Source: Bacillus sp. (in: firmicutes) (GTDB lineage Bacteria; Bacillota; Bacilli; Bacillales; Cytobacillaceae). Taken from it: DNA of 6,468 nucleotides. The stretch is taken from NCBI GenBank assembly GCA_003457145.1, contig DMSR01000071.1, positions 1 through 6,468 of the forward strand. Reading direction: 5' to 3'. Shown in pieces: positions 1 through 5,286 of the stretch. How positions within the stretch are numbered: position 1 is the first letter of the stretch; each line of letters starts with the position of its first letter. The notes under the pieces are model-generated. The model was given only the letters and a program-made list of their open reading frames with translations. It searched no databases and was not told the origin of the DNA. The position numbers and the translations under genes are program-made.

Positions 1-199
1 TATAAATTTGCGTAAACTGTTGTAGATGCTTCTTTTCATCATTAAAAATTTCATTGATTTGCTCTCGCTGTTCTGCATTTGGTGCCATCCCTGCAAGCTT
101 TGTATAGCATTGTACTGCACTATATTCGCCATTGATGGCTTTTGTAAGATTGTTAATAAGTTTTTCATTCTGTCTGTAATGAAAATAATAAGGATACAT
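1..199 (-). CDS. Ferritin-like (rubrerythrin-type) domain protein, N-terminal part, cut by window edge
   Basis: Reading the minus strand from ATG at 199 gives 66 codons with no stop up to the window edge, so only the N-terminus is present. The protein starts MYPYYFHYRQNEKLINNL and continues with an amphipathic helix containing INGEYSAVQCYTKLA and, about 25 residues later, FNDEKKHLQQF. An E-x(2-3)-Y helix followed by a D/E-x-K-H helix is the usual spacing of the first metal ligands in ferritin-like four-helix bundles. The likely ligands here are the Glu of GEYSA and the Glu/His of DEKKH. Bacillus genomes carry short stand-alone proteins of this type, such as YhjR. Function is presumably di-iron binding or oxidative-stress protection, which is inference. 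A strong ribosome binding site (GGAGG at 206-210) sits 6 bases before the ATG. The gene lies 79 bases downstream of the methyltransferase and probably has its own promoter. Confidence 0.75.
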   Translation of the reverse strand, partial: MYPYYFHYRQNEKLINNLTKAINGEYSAVQCYTKLAGMAPNAEQREQINEIFNDEKKHLQQFTQIY

Positions 200-221
200 A
201 TCGTACCTCCCCAAACTATTT

Positions 222-246
222 ATACCAGTTTACGGGAAGGTGAAAC
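222..246 (-). promoter_or_regulatory. Possible sigma-B-type promoter for the ferritin-like gene
   Basis: On the minus strand, GTTTCA (246-241) is followed after 13 bases by TGGTAT (227-222). The known sigma-B consensus is GTTTAA, a 12-15 base spacer, then GGGTAT, so each hexamer matches at five of six positions. A sigma-A reading is also possible because TATAAA overlaps the same -10 (224-219), but there is no good TTGACA upstream. The predicted start of transcription would fall only a few bases before the ribosome binding site, giving a very short leader. Confidence 0.35.
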
Positions 247-252
247 TCTTGT

Positions 253-280
253 GCCTGTACCAAACAGGCCTTTGTTTTTT
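253..280. terminator. Small hairpin with one-sided T-tract after the methyltransferase gene
   Basis: GCCTGT (253-258) pairs with ACAGGC (264-269) around a 5-base loop. It lies just beyond the methyltransferase stop. The run CTTTGTTTTTT (270-280) follows the hairpin on the plus strand, so as an intrinsic terminator it points the wrong way for the flanking minus-strand genes. On the minus strand it has an A-rich lead-in but no T-tract. It may act weakly, or the methyltransferase transcript may run on into the ferritin-like gene. Confidence 0.3.
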
Positions 281-881
281 AGCTTTCTGGATTTTTGCCC
301 TCTAATTCGATGAAGATGCCTTTTAAATATTTCTTTTCCTTAATAATCTTGATGCCTGAATCCCTCATATACCGGCCTGTATCCCGGTTTAAGTGACAGC
401 CGTCGGCCACTCTTTTCCATGCAGGTGTAAGCAGGTCCTGAATGGCCGCAAGTGAGGACGATTCCGTCCTGACATGTTCGAACAAAACAATCCGCCCACC
501 TTTTTTGCATACTCGCTGTATTTCTTGGAAAACCTTTTCAGGGTCTTCAACCGAACATAGGACAAGTGTTGCAACTACAGTATCAAATTGTCCATCCTTA
601 AAAGGCAGCGATTCAGCGACTCCATGATGGAAATGAACAGAGCATTTTCCGTTTCCCGCTTTCAGTTTTGCTTTTTCAAGCATATGAGGGTTTGGGTCGA
701 GGACATCAATACTGATGATTTTATCGGCAGAATAAAATGGAAGGTTTGCCCCAGTCCCTGCGCCGATTTCCAGAACCCTCCCTTCTACCCCAGAAATTAT
801 TTTCCTTCGTATGCGTGCAATTCCTCTTTTTTCAAATGGGGCCATAATAAGGTCATATAAATTAGCAAACAATTTAGCCAC
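279..881 (-). CDS. Class I SAM-dependent methyltransferase (UbiE/METTL7-like, Methyltransf_11 type)
   Basis: This 200-residue cytoplasmic enzyme has a Rossmann-like methyltransferase fold. Motif I is VLEIGAGTG at residues 36-44, the S-adenosylmethionine glycine loop. An acidic residue at the end of strand 2 (Asp62 in LDPNPHML) should bind the ribose of the cofactor. AESLPFKDGQFDTVV (89-103) covers motifs post-I/II, and GGRIVLFEHVR (128-138) is motif III. The C-terminal W-x(3)-DGCHLNRDT region and the EHVR segment resemble the METTL7/UbiE-like branch, whose members methylate small lipids or thiols, but the substrate cannot be told from sequence. The start is GTG at 881 with AAGGAG at 893-898, ten bases upstream; there is no better-placed ATG. 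Length is typical of stand-alone members. It follows the dehydrogenase on the same strand after about 385 bases and seems to have its own promoter, so a shared pathway is not implied. Confidence 0.85.
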   Translation of the reverse strand: MAKLFANLYDLIMAPFEKRGIARIRRKIISGVEGRVLEIGAGTGANLPFYSADKIISIDVLDPNPHMLEKAKLKAGNGKCSVHFHHGVAESLPFKDGQFDTVVATLVLCSVEDPEKVFQEIQRVCKKGGRIVLFEHVRTESSSLAAIQDLLTPAWKRVADGCHLNRDTGRYMRDSGIKIIKEKKYLKGIFIELEGKNPES

Positions 882-914
882 AATAATAATGCTCCTTACA
901 GACGATTTTTCCTC

Positions 915-920
915 ATTATA
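915..920 (-). promoter_or_regulatory. -10 box TATAAT upstream of the methyltransferase gene
   Basis: A perfect TATAAT is read on the minus strand at 920-915, 33 bases before the GTG start and just upstream of the ribosome binding site. The 16-18 base window above it offers only a poor -35 (AGCTTT-like), and a T7 tract sits directly in the spacer. It is a plausible sigma-A promoter, supported mainly by the -10 and its position. Confidence 0.4.
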
Positions 921-1021
921 ATAAAAAAAGGTCGGGAAAAGCTATCGCTTACTCCCAAACCGTATTTTATCTTCTAATTTCAAGGTCATTTCAGCCTAAC
1001 TATCCCCGGAGTCGAAACGCT

Positions 1022-1258
1022 TTAGTTAGCCAATACCCTCGCTGCCATCCTTTGATGATTGGCCATACTTCTCCCCCCTTTTGATGAAACAGGGTAAACA
1101 CCTAATAAACTTCCTTTTGCCCTTTTATTAGGTTCTCGCAAAGTTATGGCCTCGTAGTGAATTAGCCGTTTGATGGTTTTAACCTTTAAATAAATCCTGT
1201 ATTTTGGAAAGTGTGCTGCTAAAAACTTGGAGGATTCTGTAACTTTAAATTGATTCAT
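1022..1258 (-). CDS. Doubtful 78-residue open frame downstream of the dehydrogenase
   Basis: An ATG at 1258 lies 7 bases after the dehydrogenase stop and opens a frame of 78 residues, rich in Lys and Arg and ending in MANHQRMAARVLAN. I recognise no family. Against its being a gene: the only Shine-Dalgarno-like bases (AGTAGG) directly abut the ATG, and the frame contains a perfect 10-base inverted repeat (1100-1109 with 1124-1133), more typical of a non-coding regulatory or terminator-like site. In favour: the frame is open through most of the gap and is translationally well placed behind the dehydrogenase. If it is not a gene, 882-1265 is an untranslated gap holding that dyad and the methyltransferase promoter. 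Confidence 0.25.
   Translation of the reverse strand: MNQFKVTESSKFLAAHFPKYRIYLKVKTIKRLIHYEAITLREPNKRAKGSLLGVYPVSSKGGRSMANHQRMAARVLAN
1100..1133. repeat. Perfect 10-bp inverted repeat, 14-base loop
   Basis: ACCTAATAAA at 1100-1109 is exactly mirrored by TTTATTAGGT at 1124-1133. The stem is AT-rich and has no T-tract directly after it, so it is not a canonical intrinsic terminator for the dehydrogenase. It could be an operator-like dyad, a weak transcript 3' end, or chance. Confidence 0.5.
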
Positions 1259-1265
1259 CCTACTT

Positions 1266-2399
1266 TTATGGTTTCAATACAACCTTAATGCAATCATCCT
1301 TACGGTCATTGAAAATATCATATCCGTGTGCTGCTTCTGTAAGTGGCATTCGATGAGTAATGATATCTGTCGGATCGAACTCACCGTTCACCACCATATC
1401 ATACAGCTTAGGCATATAATGAATAACCGGCGCCTGTCCCATTTTCATGGTGATATTCCTTTCAAAGAAGCGTCCGAGAGGGAACATATTGTATCTTAAT
1501 CCATATACACCTGTAATTTGAACCGTTCCAAATTTCCGCACAGCTGTGTGAGCAATTTCAATGGCAGAAAGAGTACCTCCCTGCAGCTTTAATTTTTGTT
1601 CAATTTTTTCTACCGGAGATTTTTTCCCATCCATACCAACACAGTCGATTACGACATCTGCTCCGCCATTCGTAAGATCTTGCAGGAATTTCCCCGCGTC
1701 ATCGTGCTGCGTAAAATCATAGATTTCCACATTGTTTTTCGCTTTCGCATGCATGAGCCTGTAATCTAGGTGATCGACCGCGATGACCCGTTTTGCACCT
1801 TTCATCCAAGCAAATTTTTGTGTCATCAACCCGATTGGCCCAGCACCAAGGACGATTACAGTGTCTCCTGGTTTCACTCCTGCATGCTCGACACTCCACC
1901 AAGCAGTCGGTATAACATCTGAAAGGAATAATAGTGACTCATCTTCCAGCTCGCAGGAATCTGGGACTACAAAGGAAGTGAAATCCGCATATGGTACTTT
2001 TAAATATTCTGCCTGTCCGCCTGGATGATTTCCATACTGTTCTGTATACCCGAAATAGGCACCTGTATCCTTGTATTCATTGGTGTTATCACATTGGCTT
2101 TCCATTTGATTCTGGCAATAGAAGCATTCTCCACATGAAACGTTAAATGGAATGACTACGCGATCGCCTTTTTTTACCTTCGTAACGCCTGGCCCTACTT
2201 CTTCAACAATTCCCATTGGTTCATGCCCGATAATATACCCTGGACGAAGAGGCATGTTTCCCTGATAGAGATGCAAATCTGAACCGCATATCGCAGTAGA
2301 GGTGATTTTTACTATCATATCATCCTTATGTTCGATTTTCGGTGCTTCAACATCTTTTACTTGTACATCCTTTGATCCTTGGTAAGTAACAGCTTTCAA
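1266..2399 (-). CDS. Zinc-dependent alcohol dehydrogenase, formaldehyde-dehydrogenase-like (AdhB/YycR type)
   Basis: This cytoplasmic medium-chain dehydrogenase oxidises an alcohol or aldehyde adduct with NAD. Residue numbers here count from the upstream in-frame ATG at 2414; subtract 5 for the preferred TTG start. The catalytic zinc site includes Cys43 (ICGSDLH) and His64-Glu65 (GHEPMG). The structural zinc is held by Cys94, Cys97, Cys100 and Cys108. The Rossmann glycine loop is GAGPIG (190-195), and Asp214 at the end of the next strand favours NAD over NADP. Overall sequence and the ending DDCIKVVLKP closely match Bacillus AdhB-like proteins, which resemble glutathione-independent formaldehyde dehydrogenases. 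The preferred start is TTG at 2399: it gives the family N-terminus MKAVTYQG and has GGGGTGG (2405-2411) 5-6 bases upstream, while the ATG at 2414 has no ribosome binding site. Length (377 residues) is normal. The substrate is unproven, and paralogues make an exact gene name unsafe. Confidence 0.9.
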   Translation of the reverse strand: MKAVTYQGSKDVQVKDVEAPKIEHKDDMIVKITSTAICGSDLHLYQGNMPLRPGYIIGHEPMGIVEEVGPGVTKVKKGDRVVIPFNVSCGECFYCQNQMESQCDNTNEYKDTGAYFGYTEQYGNHPGGQAEYLKVPYADFTSFVVPDSCELEDESLLFLSDVIPTAWWSVEHAGVKPGDTVIVLGAGPIGLMTQKFAWMKGAKRVIAVDHLDYRLMHAKAKNNVEIYDFTQHDDAGKFLQDLTNGGADVVIDCVGMDGKKSPVEKIEQKLKLQGGTLSAIEIAHTAVRKFGTVQITGVYGLRYNMFPLGRFFERNITMKMGQAPVIHYMPKLYDMVVNGEFDPTDIITHRMPLTEAAHGYDIFNDRKDDCIKVVLKP

Positions 2400-2427
2400 A
2401 TCATGCCACCCCATTTCAAGTATTTAC

Positions 2428-2458
2428 ATTCTAGGATTTCCCTGTACCCATCTGCAAA
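2428..2458 (-). promoter_or_regulatory. Possible promoter of the dehydrogenase gene
   Basis: On the minus strand TTTGCA (2458-2453) and TAGAAT (2433-2428) are separated by 19 bases, a little longer than ideal for sigma-A. The implied transcript start near 2421 gives a leader of about 20 bases before the TTG at 2399, and leaves almost none before the ATG at 2414. The site therefore fits the downstream start. Confidence 0.3.
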
Positions 2459-2556
2459 AAACCTTTTCAGCGAATTTTTCATCAGTAGTTTGCCAAATTT
2501 GTTCGATACATAATCTTGCGCGTCATTTAGCACCTTATAGAAAGGAGGTGTTAAAG

Positions 2557-2763
2557 TTGGAACCAACAAACCCGGGAAATAAAAAACTGCCTGATTTCAA
2601 GGAATTAAACGATCGGCTCATTGCAAACAGAGCCCCGTCGCCACAGCTGGTCATCAAGACAAATCTAGATCCAGCCGATCCGACCGTGGAAAATCCTTAT
2701 TTTGAAAAGGATAAATCAACCGACACAGAAAGATTTAAAGACTATTTTGAGGAGCAGGATTAA
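2557..2763 (+). CDS. Small hypothetical protein (68 residues), first gene of a pair with csgA
   Basis: The start is TTG at 2557, eight bases after a near-perfect ribosome binding site (AAAGGAGGTG, 2541-2550). The in-frame GTG at 2548 lies inside that site and cannot be the start. The product begins MEPTNPGNKKLPDFKELN and is highly charged and hydrophilic, with a proline/aspartate-rich middle (NLDPADPTVENPYFEKD) and an acidic C-terminus (FKDYFEEQD). It has no signal peptide, membrane segment, cysteine or known motif. Its stop is two bases before the csgA start, so the two are almost certainly co-transcribed. In B. subtilis csgA is paired with a small gene (ybxH) in a forespore (sigma-G) operon. 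This could be its counterpart, but I infer that from context only. The nearest sigma-G-like -10 is CATAATC at 2509-2515, with no convincing -35 above it. Confidence 0.75.
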   Translation: MEPTNPGNKKLPDFKELNDRLIANRAPSPQLVIKTNLDPADPTVENPYFEKDKSTDTERFKDYFEEQD

Positions 2764-2765
2764 TC

Positions 2766-3014
2766 ATGGATCAGACACTTGCTTATTTACGTGAAATCTT
2801 AGCAGACTATACCGAAACCTATCCCTTGAGCAAAAAAATTTATTAGCGGATCGAAGAAGGTAAATATCACTCTGAAGGAAGTTTTGTAAGGGACTTGACT
2901 ATGGAAGAAATTGAATTCTTAAACAAAATCCTCCCTGAGGCAATTGAATATGCAAAAGAAGAATTTGATAATAAGCGTGCTTACCAGTTGAATGAGGTAT
3001 ATGAATTGCTTTAA
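2766..3014 (+). pseudogene. csgA: csgA-like sigma-G sporulation small acid-soluble protein, interrupted by an in-frame amber stop
   Basis: From ATG 2766 the frame reads MDQTLAYLREILADYTETY up to KKIY at codon 26, then TAG at 2844-2846 (codon 27). The same frame then runs on without another stop for 55 codons, through EFLNKILPEAIEYAKEEF, to AYQLNEVYELL and TAA at 3012-3014. Total length is 82 positions, the length I recall for CsgA, and both the N-terminal TLxYLRE and the C-terminal LNEVYELL match that family, so nothing but codon 27 is disturbed. A single base change (for example CAG, GAG or AAG to TAG) explains it. CsgA is a small protein made in the forespore under sigma-G; its exact role is unknown. 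Translation would start 11 bases after GGAG (2751-2754), inside the end of the preceding gene. Alternatives are a sequencing error or amber readthrough. Restart at ATG 2901 would yield only 37 residues and lacks a good ribosome binding site. Confidence 0.75.
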
Positions 3015-3020
3015 CTAATA

Positions 3021-3161
3021 ACGTGATTTCATTTCCCATTGAGGGGCTATAGGCCGCCTGCAGGGTTATTTGACCTATCATGACTTATGAACCCTATCAG
3101 CACAAGTCTCCCTGACACGTTCATCCCGCAGGAGTTACTTACCCTATTCTCTAATCAACAG
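3021..3161 (-). repeat. Degenerate copy of a Bacillaceae intergenic repeat
   Basis: Read on the minus strand, the segment begins CTGTTGATTAGAG (3161-3149) and continues with ACTCCTGCGGGA (3135-3124). It then has AGGGAGAC, CCCTGCAGGCGGC (from 3066) and a tail GGGAAATGAAATCACG (3036-3021). From memory, many Bacillaceae chromosomes carry a 120-150 base intergenic repeat with this order: TGTTGATT-GGAG, ACTCCTGCGGGA, GGTGAGACCCCGCAGG, a CCGCCC-type segment, and a GGAAATCAAC end. This copy keeps the landmarks in order but the middle has diverged. It fills most of the gap between csgA and the membrane-protein gene and has no coding potential of its own. The match rests on recalled consensus, so the family assignment is moderate. 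Confidence 0.5.
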
Positions 3162-3230
3162 GGTTAATAAGCAACAGCCACCTTGAACAGTGCCATATCA
3201 ATATAACAATAGTAGTTGCCAAAAAAATTA

Positions 3231-3259
3231 AAAACAGCAGATTTTTCTGCTGTTTTTTT
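3231..3259. terminator. Bidirectional intrinsic terminator
   Basis: AAAACAGCAG (3231-3240) pairs perfectly with CTGCTGTTTT (3247-3256) around a 6-base loop. T-runs lie on both exits: T7 on the plus strand (3253-3259), and A-rich bases at 3221-3234 that give T's on the minus strand. It lies 8 bases beyond the stop of the minus-strand YihY gene, and also closes transcription from the csgA pair on the plus strand. Confidence 0.85.
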
Positions 3260-3267
3260 GATTGTTT

Positions 3268-4131
3268 TTAGCTGTTTGCTGCAGCTGTTTTTTCATTATT
3301 TATCGTTTCTTCACCAGTTTGTTCTCTATGGTATATTGCATTGATTTCGCCGCCGAGCACTAGGGCCAGCCCTGTCAGGAACAACCATAGCATCAGGATG
3401 ATGACTCCGCCAAGACTGCCGTATGTCGCTGAATAATTGCCAAAGTTACTAACATAAAACGAAAAGCCGAGGGAAATCAACTGCCAAACCACAGTAGCGA
3501 AAATTGCGCCAGGAATAACATGTTTAAACGGGTATTGCTTGTTTGGTGCAATCCGATATAGTGCAGCCAATATTGCCACCATTACAACAAATGCAACGAC
3601 CCAGCGGAAAATACTGAACACTATATCTAATTGTGATGGTATCGGGATAATTGTCTGTACTGTATTAATCAGGACATTTCCAAATACCGGAAGCAAAAGA
3701 GCGACAACAAAAGCAACGCTTAATCCTAATGTAAGAAGGATAGATACCAGTCTCGCTTTAATAAATGACCTTGTTTCTTTTACGTCAAATGCAATGTTCA
3801 TTGCTTTCATAAAAGCATTCAGTCCATTGGATGCTGACCATATTGTCCCAATGATTCCGAAGGTCAGTAATCCGCCATTCCGCTCTTTGACTAGATCTAC
3901 TATATTATTCTCTAACAGCTTTGCAGTTTCAGAAGGCAGCAATTGATTGACAACATTGATTGCTTTTTCGGGATCAATGTTTAAATAAGGGACAATTGAA
4001 ATTACTAAAATCATTAACGGAAATAATGCAAGCATGTAGTAATATGCCTGTTGTGCTGCTAAGCCGGTCGCGCGGTCTTTTTTCAATTCACCGAGCAGAA
4101 GTTTTCCATAATGCATAACTTTTTCTTTCAA
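3268..4131 (-). CDS. YihY/BrkB-family integral membrane protein
   Basis: This 287-residue inner-membrane protein has six predicted helices, at about residues 30-48, 87-107, 128-154, 172-193, 206-227 and 240-262. Family hallmarks are the pre-helix GLAAQQAYYYMLALFPL, the GTIWSASNGLNAF segment, YRIAP after helix 4, and YGSLGGVIILMLWL followed by GGEINA. Members were once called ribonuclease BN, which is not supported for this family; the real role is unknown. B. subtilis YfkH belongs here. The preferred start is TTG at 4131, with AGAGGTGA (4146-4139) just upstream, giving a family-typical length. The frame stays open upstream to ATG 4317, adding 62 residues, but neither that ATG nor the one at 4155 has a ribosome binding site, and the stretch begins next to the yteA terminator. 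The gene is monocistronic, between two terminators. Confidence 0.88.
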   Translation of the reverse strand: MKEKVMHYGKLLLGELKKDRATGLAAQQAYYYMLALFPLMILVISIVPYLNIDPEKAINVVNQLLPSETAKLLENNIVDLVKERNGGLLTFGIIGTIWSASNGLNAFMKAMNIAFDVKETRSFIKARLVSILLTLGLSVAFVVALLLPVFGNVLINTVQTIIPIPSQLDIVFSIFRWVVAFVVMVAILAALYRIAPNKQYPFKHVIPGAIFATVVWQLISLGFSFYVSNFGNYSATYGSLGGVIILMLWLFLTGLALVLGGEINAIYHREQTGEETINNEKTAAANS

Positions 4132-4155
4132 TAGTGACTCACCTCTCGTTGACAT

Positions 4156-4184
4156 AAAGTATGCTTGTCTTTTTCCCTGTATCG
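4156..4184 (-). promoter_or_regulatory. Weak candidate sigma-E-like promoter for the YihY gene
   Basis: On the minus strand CATACTTT (4163-4156) matches the sigma-E -10 (CATACA-x-T) at all but one position. It is preceded after 14 bases by CGATACA (4184-4178), which shares only the ATA core of the -35. A transcript starting near 4149 would just include the ribosome binding site of the TTG start. A sigma-A alternative, TTGGAA with TAAATA 17 bases on, lies further upstream and is no stronger. Some promoter must lie between the yteA terminator and 4131, but which one is uncertain. Confidence 0.2.
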
Positions 4185-4321
4185 AGATATTTAATCCCAA
4201 CATGATAAATTTCCAAGAGAATACGACAGGAACAAAAAGATAGATTCTGATTTTTTCATGCCAGTTTGCCCGGAAGAGATTGTGCAAAAAAACGGAAATA
4301 TCCATACGTAATCCCATTCAA

Positions 4322-4357
4322 GACAAAAAAATGAAGGTGCCCTTATGGGACACCTCC
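4322..4357 (-). terminator. Intrinsic terminator of yteA
   Basis: On the minus strand AGGTG-T-CCC (4355-4347) pairs with GGG-CACCT (4342-4335) around the loop ATAA, with one bulged base. It is followed by TTCATTTTTTTG. It begins 17 bases after the yteA stop. On the plus strand a T-rich run (4360-4369) follows a few bases after the stem, but no plus-strand gene leads into it. Confidence 0.8.
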
Positions 4358-4373
4358 ACTTTTCTTTTTAAGC

Positions 4374-5129
4374 TTATTTTTCATCTTCTACATAAGGGTC
4401 ATGTTCATAAGCTGGCAGATCACCAAATGAGGTCATAATGCCCTCTTCGTCAAGTTCATTTTCATATTTTTCATGCTGTTTATTTGGATATACGGTAATA
4501 TCTCTTCCGGTAATATCAGTACCTACAAAATTTTCAAAGTCCTCCACATACCCTACATTTTCCTCTGATTCAATATACGTATCATTATAATGGTCTTTAG
4601 GGGTCATAAAATCCGATGGTGTTTCCGATGTACCCCAGCTCGATACCTCCTGCCATGAATCTTCAGCATCATAAGCCACATTTTCATCTTTATTGTCTAA
4701 GTCAAACTTGCCGAAAGGAGGCATTAGGACCCCCTCCTCAATTGGACGATTATGTGAAACAGTACGGTCTGGAGTATGATCTATGCAAAACGTAGTCTCT
4801 GGAAGCGCTTCTAGTCGTTCAACTGGTATCTCCTTGCCGCACGCCTCGCATTTGCCATAAGCTCCAGTTTCAATTGCTTTAAGGGCTTTATTGATATTTC
4901 GGATTTGATATTCCACATGATCATTTAAGGCAATATCCTTCTCCCTTTCGAACAATTCAGTACCCTCATCGCCTGGATGATTGTCATAGCTTGAAAGCTC
5001 CCCCATTGACTCGTGAAAATGCCCACTCCTTAAATCAAAGTTATCATTGCCGTCGAGATGGGATTGCAGATCTTTTTTATTCTTGAGAAGCTCTGCCTTG
5101 AATGCCGACAGCTGCCCATTTGTTAGCAT
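4374..5129 (-). CDS. yteA: YteA-family DksA/TraR-type zinc-finger protein
   Basis: This 251-residue cytoplasmic protein is related to DksA/TraR. Residues 1-90 form the helical arm: MLTNGQLSAFKAELLKNKKD, then the family segment YDNHPGDEGTELFEREKD (48-65), then a helix ending KALKAIETGAYGKC. The zinc finger is Cys94-x2-Cys97 and Cys115-x2-His118, so the fourth ligand is His rather than the Cys of classical DksA; I believe this is usual for YteA-like proteins. The C-terminal half (about 120-251) is acidic, with FGDLPAYEHDPYVEDEK at its end, and is specific to the Bacillus group. DksA proteins act on RNA polymerase secondary-channel functions, but that role is not shown for YteA. The start is ATG 5129 with AGAAAGGAG at 5138-5146, eight bases upstream. 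The in-frame extension up to 5258 lacks a ribosome binding site and is not coding. A possible -10 (TAGAAT, 5172-5167) lies upstream without a good -35. The gene is monocistronic, divergent from the coiled-coil gene. Confidence 0.85.
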   Translation of the reverse strand: MLTNGQLSAFKAELLKNKKDLQSHLDGNDNFDLRSGHFHESMGELSSYDNHPGDEGTELFEREKDIALNDHVEYQIRNINKALKAIETGAYGKCEACGKEIPVERLEALPETTFCIDHTPDRTVSHNRPIEEGVLMPPFGKFDLDNKDENVAYDAEDSWQEVSSWGTSETPSDFMTPKDHYNDTYIESEENVGYVEDFENFVGTDITGRDITVYPNKQHEKYENELDEEGIMTSFGDLPAYEHDPYVEDEK

Positions 5130-5166
5130 ATCAGCTGCTCCTTTCTGAAAAAGCGTTTTTCTTATC

Positions 5167-5172
5167 ATTCTA
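5167..5172 (-). promoter_or_regulatory. Possible -10 box of yteA
   Basis: TAGAAT on the minus strand (5172-5167) lies 20 bases before the yteA ribosome binding site. The -35 region at a 17-base spacing (CTTAAA) is poor, so this is a weak call resting on position and the -10 alone. Confidence 0.25.
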
Positions 5173-5286
5173 CAAGCAAGCCTATTTAATTTAAGGTAAT
5201 AAGTGTTATCTTTTGCGCAAGTACCACTTTTGTGTGAATGACATAAAATATATGACAACTTATCAAATTAAAATGGAGTGATGCCT

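Noticed and set aside
26..313. 95-codon plus-strand frame at the left edge
   Set aside because: It is antisense to the ferritin-like gene, whose protein has recognisable helix motifs and a strong ribosome binding site; the plus frame has none and runs through a hairpin.
960..1021. Second, very decayed copy of the intergenic repeat near CGACTCCGGGGATAG (minus strand)
   Set aside because: Only one short landmark resembles the repeat and the order of the others is missing; chance is likely.
2509..2515. Sigma-G promoter for the small gene and csgA
   Set aside because: CATAATC resembles the -10, but no GNATR-type -35 is found 17-18 bases upstream, so I do not list it as a feature.
2844..2846. 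Amber codon as pyrrolysine or other programmed recoding
   Set aside because: There is no pylT/pylS or recoding structure in view and CsgA is not a protein where such a residue is known; mutation, error or simple leakiness is far simpler.
2899..3081. 60-codon minus-strand frame over the end of csgA
   Set aside because: It overlaps the csgA frame and part of the intergenic repeat, with no ribosome binding site or recognisable domain.
3539..3946. 135-codon plus-strand frame inside the YihY region
   Set aside because: Antisense shadow of a clear membrane-protein gene; no ribosome binding site or family features.
5130..5258. 43-residue N-terminal extension of yteA
   Set aside because: A strong ribosome binding site at 5138-5146 lies inside the extension at ideal distance from ATG 5129, and the family starts there.
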